Below, piece by piece: positions 14,586 through 17,413 of a DNA stretch of 17,413 nucleotides (the first letter of the stretch is position 1; each line of letters opens with the position of its first letter). The notes under the pieces were generated by a model, which saw nothing but the letters and a program-made list of their open reading frames with translations, did not search any database and had not been told where the DNA came from. This DNA is from an uncultured Prevotella sp. (GTDB lineage Bacteria; Bacteroidota; Bacteroidia; Bacteroidales; Bacteroidaceae): contig USSA01000052.1 of the NCBI GenBank assembly GCA_900557255.1, positions 1 through 17,413 on the forward strand, written 5' to 3'. Both the position numbers and the translations under genes were made by a program.

Positions 14586-17413
14586 TTACAATGAGAATTT
14601 AACACCTAAGTTGAAGCGGCGTACTGTAGGATATGCTCCAAGGAAACCGCCACCACCGAGGTTAGCCTCACGGTCATCAGGCATACGAGTCCAAAGCCAG
14701 AGGTTGTTACCATTCAAGTATAACTTGAGGTAGTTCATACCGAGAGCCTTGATCCATCCCTTAGTCCAAGTATAAGCAATCTCTACGTTCTTCAGACGGA
14801 TGTATGAACCATCATAGAGGAACTGAGTACCATTGCTGTAATCAGACTGGGTAGCACCCCAACGAGGAATGATAGATTCTGGAGAAGACTCATTCTTGTC
14901 CCACCAAGTACCAGTGTCATAAACATTGTTCAACTTATTGCCAAAGCTTGTCAAGGTTACGTCACGAGTTACATTGGTTACACCATAGAACTGAGCGAAA
15001 GCAGAGAAGCCCTTATACTCGATACCGATAGTGGCATTGTATGTATTCTGAGGGTTTGAGCTATAACCTACTGGAGCTGAGTCCTTGCTATCTACCACAC
15101 CATCACCGTTGAAGTCTACGATGTAGTAATCGCCTACCAAGCGGTGGTTGTCGTTAGACTCATGAGCTGGAGAACCTATCAAGTCATCGATGTCGTTGAT
15201 AAAGCCACGATCAATGTATGAGCGATACTGACCCATAGAGTAGCCTGCCTCCTTCTGATAGTTAGGAGTGAGCTGAGCGTCATCCTTCAAGAGCACCTTG
15301 TTCTTGGCATGGGTCATATTGAAGTTACCCCAGAGGCGGATGCCATTGGCAAATTTCTTGTTGAGCTTCAACTCCAACTCGTAACCACTGGTACGAACCT
15401 TACCCTTATTGATAGTAGGAGCTGTAGTACCAAAGTAAGATGGGATGGAGCGGTTATTACCAAAGATCAAAATGTCGTTACGACGGTCGCAGAAGAAATC
15501 GAGCGAACCGGTAATCAAACCACCCAAGAAACCATAGTCGACACCGAAGTTGGTCTTCTTCACAGTCTCCCACTTCACATCTTTATTACCCAATGTATTC
15601 TGGCGATACCATGTGTAGATACTGTTGGTATGGTCAAGATCCATCACTGTGTTGCCTCCGTATGCCCACTGGTTCATGTAGAGCCAACGACGAGAAGAGT
15701 CGAATGGATCGCCCAGGTTATCATCACCAATCTCACCGTAAGATGCACGGAACTTCAACATATCAATGATGTGCTTGTCACGAAGATTCTTCATGAAGTT
15801 CTCCTCAGTGATGGTCCAACCGATAGCTCCAGAATTGAAGAAGGCGAAGCGATTGTCCTTGCTAAACTTTTCTGATCCGTTGTAAGCACCGTTATACTCG
15901 ATGTTGTAACGACCAGCATAGCTATAAGTAGCACGGAACGCCCAGTCCTCACGGTAAGTAGGCATCACACTACCACGTGCATTCTCCTGACGAGAGAACA
16001 AGCCCATGGCTGTAACATCATGCTGTCCGAACTTGCGAGCCCAGTTGAGCTGCAACTGATAGTAAAGATTGCGAACAGTCTGGTTGTTATCAACCGAACC
16101 ACCTGAAGTACTCCAGTTAACGCCCTGTTTCCAGTCGAACTTATTGTTTGACTCATATACCTGACCATATGTTATATTGCCAGTCTCCGGATCAATATAC
16201 TTGGTCTGAGCTGTATTGTTCAAGTCATTGATACCACGGCTCGTCTCAACAAATACGTTGTCCCAAGAAACGGTACCACGCAAGTTCAAGCCCTTGGTGA
16301 TGAAGTCGAGTTTCTGCTCCAAGGTAAAGTCGGTATTGATACGAGTAGTAGTAGCCTGCGCTGTACCACCGATGGCGAGGTTCTGAGCAGAGTTACTTAC
16401 GTTAGACGCATTTGGATAATAACCCCAAGAGCCATCGCTATACTGAGGCAAGAATACATCTGGAGCGATGTTATAAGCACCAGCCCACTGCTGACCAATC
16501 TGCCACTCGCTATTGCTCATGTTGCTCCAAGGAGCCTTGCGCACACCATTAGAACCAGATACATTTACCTTTAATGTAGTAGTTTTAGTGATAGAGAAGT
16601 CCAAGTTACTGCGCACATTGATACGATTGTATCCATAGCCAGAGTTATAGTTACGTCCGTTATCATACTCACGGAAGAGGTCACCCTCGTGTACAAAGTC
16701 GGCAGAAGCAAAATACTTCACGAAGCTTGTACCACCGCTCACATTGACATTGGCATTATATGACATGGCGCTCTTCTTGAAGAGGGCATCCTGCCAATCC
16801 ACGTTAGCATAACGCTCACGCTGCTCATCCGTAGTCTGGTTACGATAGTTCTCAATAAATGATTGAGGACGGATGTAAGACCAAGATTCAGGAGAAACAC
16901 CCAACTCATGCTCCACTGCCCTGTTGCGGAACATCAAGGCATCGTATGAATCATACTTGTTAGGCAACTTAGAAGGAGCCTTCAATGTAGCGTTGAAGCC
17001 TACATCAATCTTAGCCTTGCCTTCCTTACCACGCTTGGTGGTAATCAAGATGACACCATTGGCACCCTTCACACCATAGACTGCTGTAGCGGAAGCATCC
17101 TTCAATACGGAGATACTCTCCACAGAAGAGATATCCACGCTGCTCATAGGACGCTCGATACCATCGACGAGGACGAGAGGGTCACTGTTGTTCCAAGAAC
17201 TAGCACCACGAATGATGATCTGTGGCTCCTCCTCACCAGGCATACCATTGCCCTGAACAGTTACCACACCAGGAAGGTTACCAGTTAAGGCTGCACCAAT
17301 GTCGCTGACACCGGCAGCACGTTCCAGCACCTCACCTGTGGTCTGTGCAATAGAACCTACGACAGAAGCCTTCTTCTGCTGACCATAACCAACGACTACA
17401 ACTTCGCCGATGG
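14586..17413 (-). CDS. xusA: SusC/RagA-like TonB-dependent transporter (first pair), 5' end outside window
   Basis: The reading frame runs open through the right edge; 941 C-terminal residues are visible. The window begins inside the N-terminal region with the TonB box IGEVVVVGYGQQKKASVVGS, so the GTG at 17330 (within VLERAAG) is an internal codon, not a start. The plug domain follows, with IIIRGASSW, PLVLVDGIERPMSS, and VLKDASATAVYGVKGANGVI. A large beta-barrel comes next, including the SusC-typical DFNGDGVVDSKD loop encoded near 15110, and the protein ends RRFNLGVKFSL. A signal peptide and probably a carboxypeptidase-regulatory-like domain should lie upstream of the window. It is the first visible gene of the operon. 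Xylan oligosaccharide import is inferred from gene order. Confidence 0.95.
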   Translation of the reverse strand, partial: IGEVVVVGYGQQKKASVVGSIAQTTGEVLERAAGVSDIGAALTGNLPGVVTVQGNGMPGEEEPQIIIRGASSWNNSDPLVLVDGIERPMSSVDISSVESISVLKDASATAVYGVKGANGVILITTKRGKEGKAKIDVGFNATLKAPSKLPNKYDSYDALMFRNRAVEHELGVSPESWSYIRPQSFIENYRNQTTDEQRERYANVDWQDALFKKSAMSYNANVNVSGGTSFVKYFASADFVHEGDLFREYDNGRNYNSGYGYNRINVRSNLDFSITKTTTLKVNVSGSNGVRKAPWSNMSNSEWQIGQQWAGAYNIAPDVFLPQYSDGSWGYYPNASNVSNSAQNLAIGGTAQATTTRINTDFTLEQKLDFITKGLNLRGTVSWDNVFVETSRGINDLNNTAQTKYIDPETGNITYGQVYESNNKFDWKQGVNWSTSGGSVDNNQTVRNLYYQLQLNWARKFGQHDVTAMGLFSRQENARGSVMPTYREDWAFRATYSYAGRYNIEYNGAYNGSEKFSKDNRFAFFNSGAIGWTITEENFMKNLRDKHIIDMLKFRASYGEIGDDNLGDPFDSSRRWLYMNQWAYGGNTVMDLDHTNSIYTWYRQNTLGNKDVKWETVKKTNFGVDYGFLGGLITGSLDFFCDRRNDILIFGNNRSIPSYFGTTAPTINKGKVRTSGYELELKLNKKFANGIRLWGNFNMTHAKNKVLLKDDAQLTPNYQKEAGYSMGQYRSYIDRGFINDIDDLIGSPAHESNDNHRLVGDYYIVDFNGDGVVDSKDSAPVGYSSNPQNTYNATIGIEYKGFSAFAQFYGVTNVTRDVTLTSFGNKLNNVYDTGTWWDKNESSPESIIPRWGATQSDYSNGTQFLYDGSYIRLKNVEIAYTWTKGWIKALGMNYLKLYLNGNNLWLWTRMPDDREANLGGGGFLGAYPTVRRFNLGVKFSL

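Noticed and set aside
17328..17330. GTG start of xusA at 17330
   Set aside because: The frame continues upstream with a textbook TonB box to the window edge, so the GTG is internal.

Overview
The window looks like a piece of a Bacteroidota chromosome, most likely Prevotella/Segatella from a gut or rumen. Supporting signs are tandem SusC/SusD pairs, lipoprotein signals on the glycan-handling proteins, no Shine-Dalgarno-like starts, TAnnTTTG promoter elements, and short secreted-protein tails ending in KGIYI..GKK-type motifs. The genus is inferred from gene content and order, not from a marker gene.

Right part (4549-17413, all minus strand): a xylan-utilisation operon, read from the right edge leftward. 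The order is SusC-like transporter (5' end outside the window), SusD-like lipoprotein, second SusC-like transporter, second SusD-like lipoprotein, DUF1735-type surface glycan-binding lipoprotein, and a GH10 endoxylanase lipoprotein with two carbohydrate-binding modules inserted in its catalytic domain. This matches the xusA-xusB-xusC-xusD-xusE-xyn10C operon known from Prevotella bryantii and the related Bacteroides xylan loci. Gaps between genes are about 7-50 nt. A hairpin with a T-tract at 4433-4481 probably ends the transcript. Xyn10C would cut xylan at the cell surface, XusE and the SusD-like proteins would bind the fragments, and the two SusC-like TonB-dependent channels would import them.

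Middle (2460-4481): a lone plus-strand gene for an AAA-type ATPase with a C-terminal PD-(D/E)XK-like domain, convergent with xyn10C. Upstream of it lies a dense non-coding stretch: a 14-bp inverted repeat, three copies of a 33-bp direct repeat, and a perfect 23-bp-arm hairpin next to the ATPase promoter.

Left part (13-2459, minus strand): a second small transcription unit. It encodes a secreted jelly-roll-like protein and, three bases later, a secreted CE1-type esterase (acetylxylan/feruloyl esterase type) with a C-terminal carbohydrate-binding-like region. The esterase reading frame is interrupted by a single in-frame TGA directly before its expected catalytic histidine, while the rest of the frame stays open and recognisable. 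A 53-codon ORF with a signal peptide follows.

The most interesting points are the TGA in the esterase, the repeat/hairpin/ATPase island between two xylan-related units, and the sequence kinship between the two secreted proteins. No rRNA, tRNA, transposase or CRISPR array was seen.
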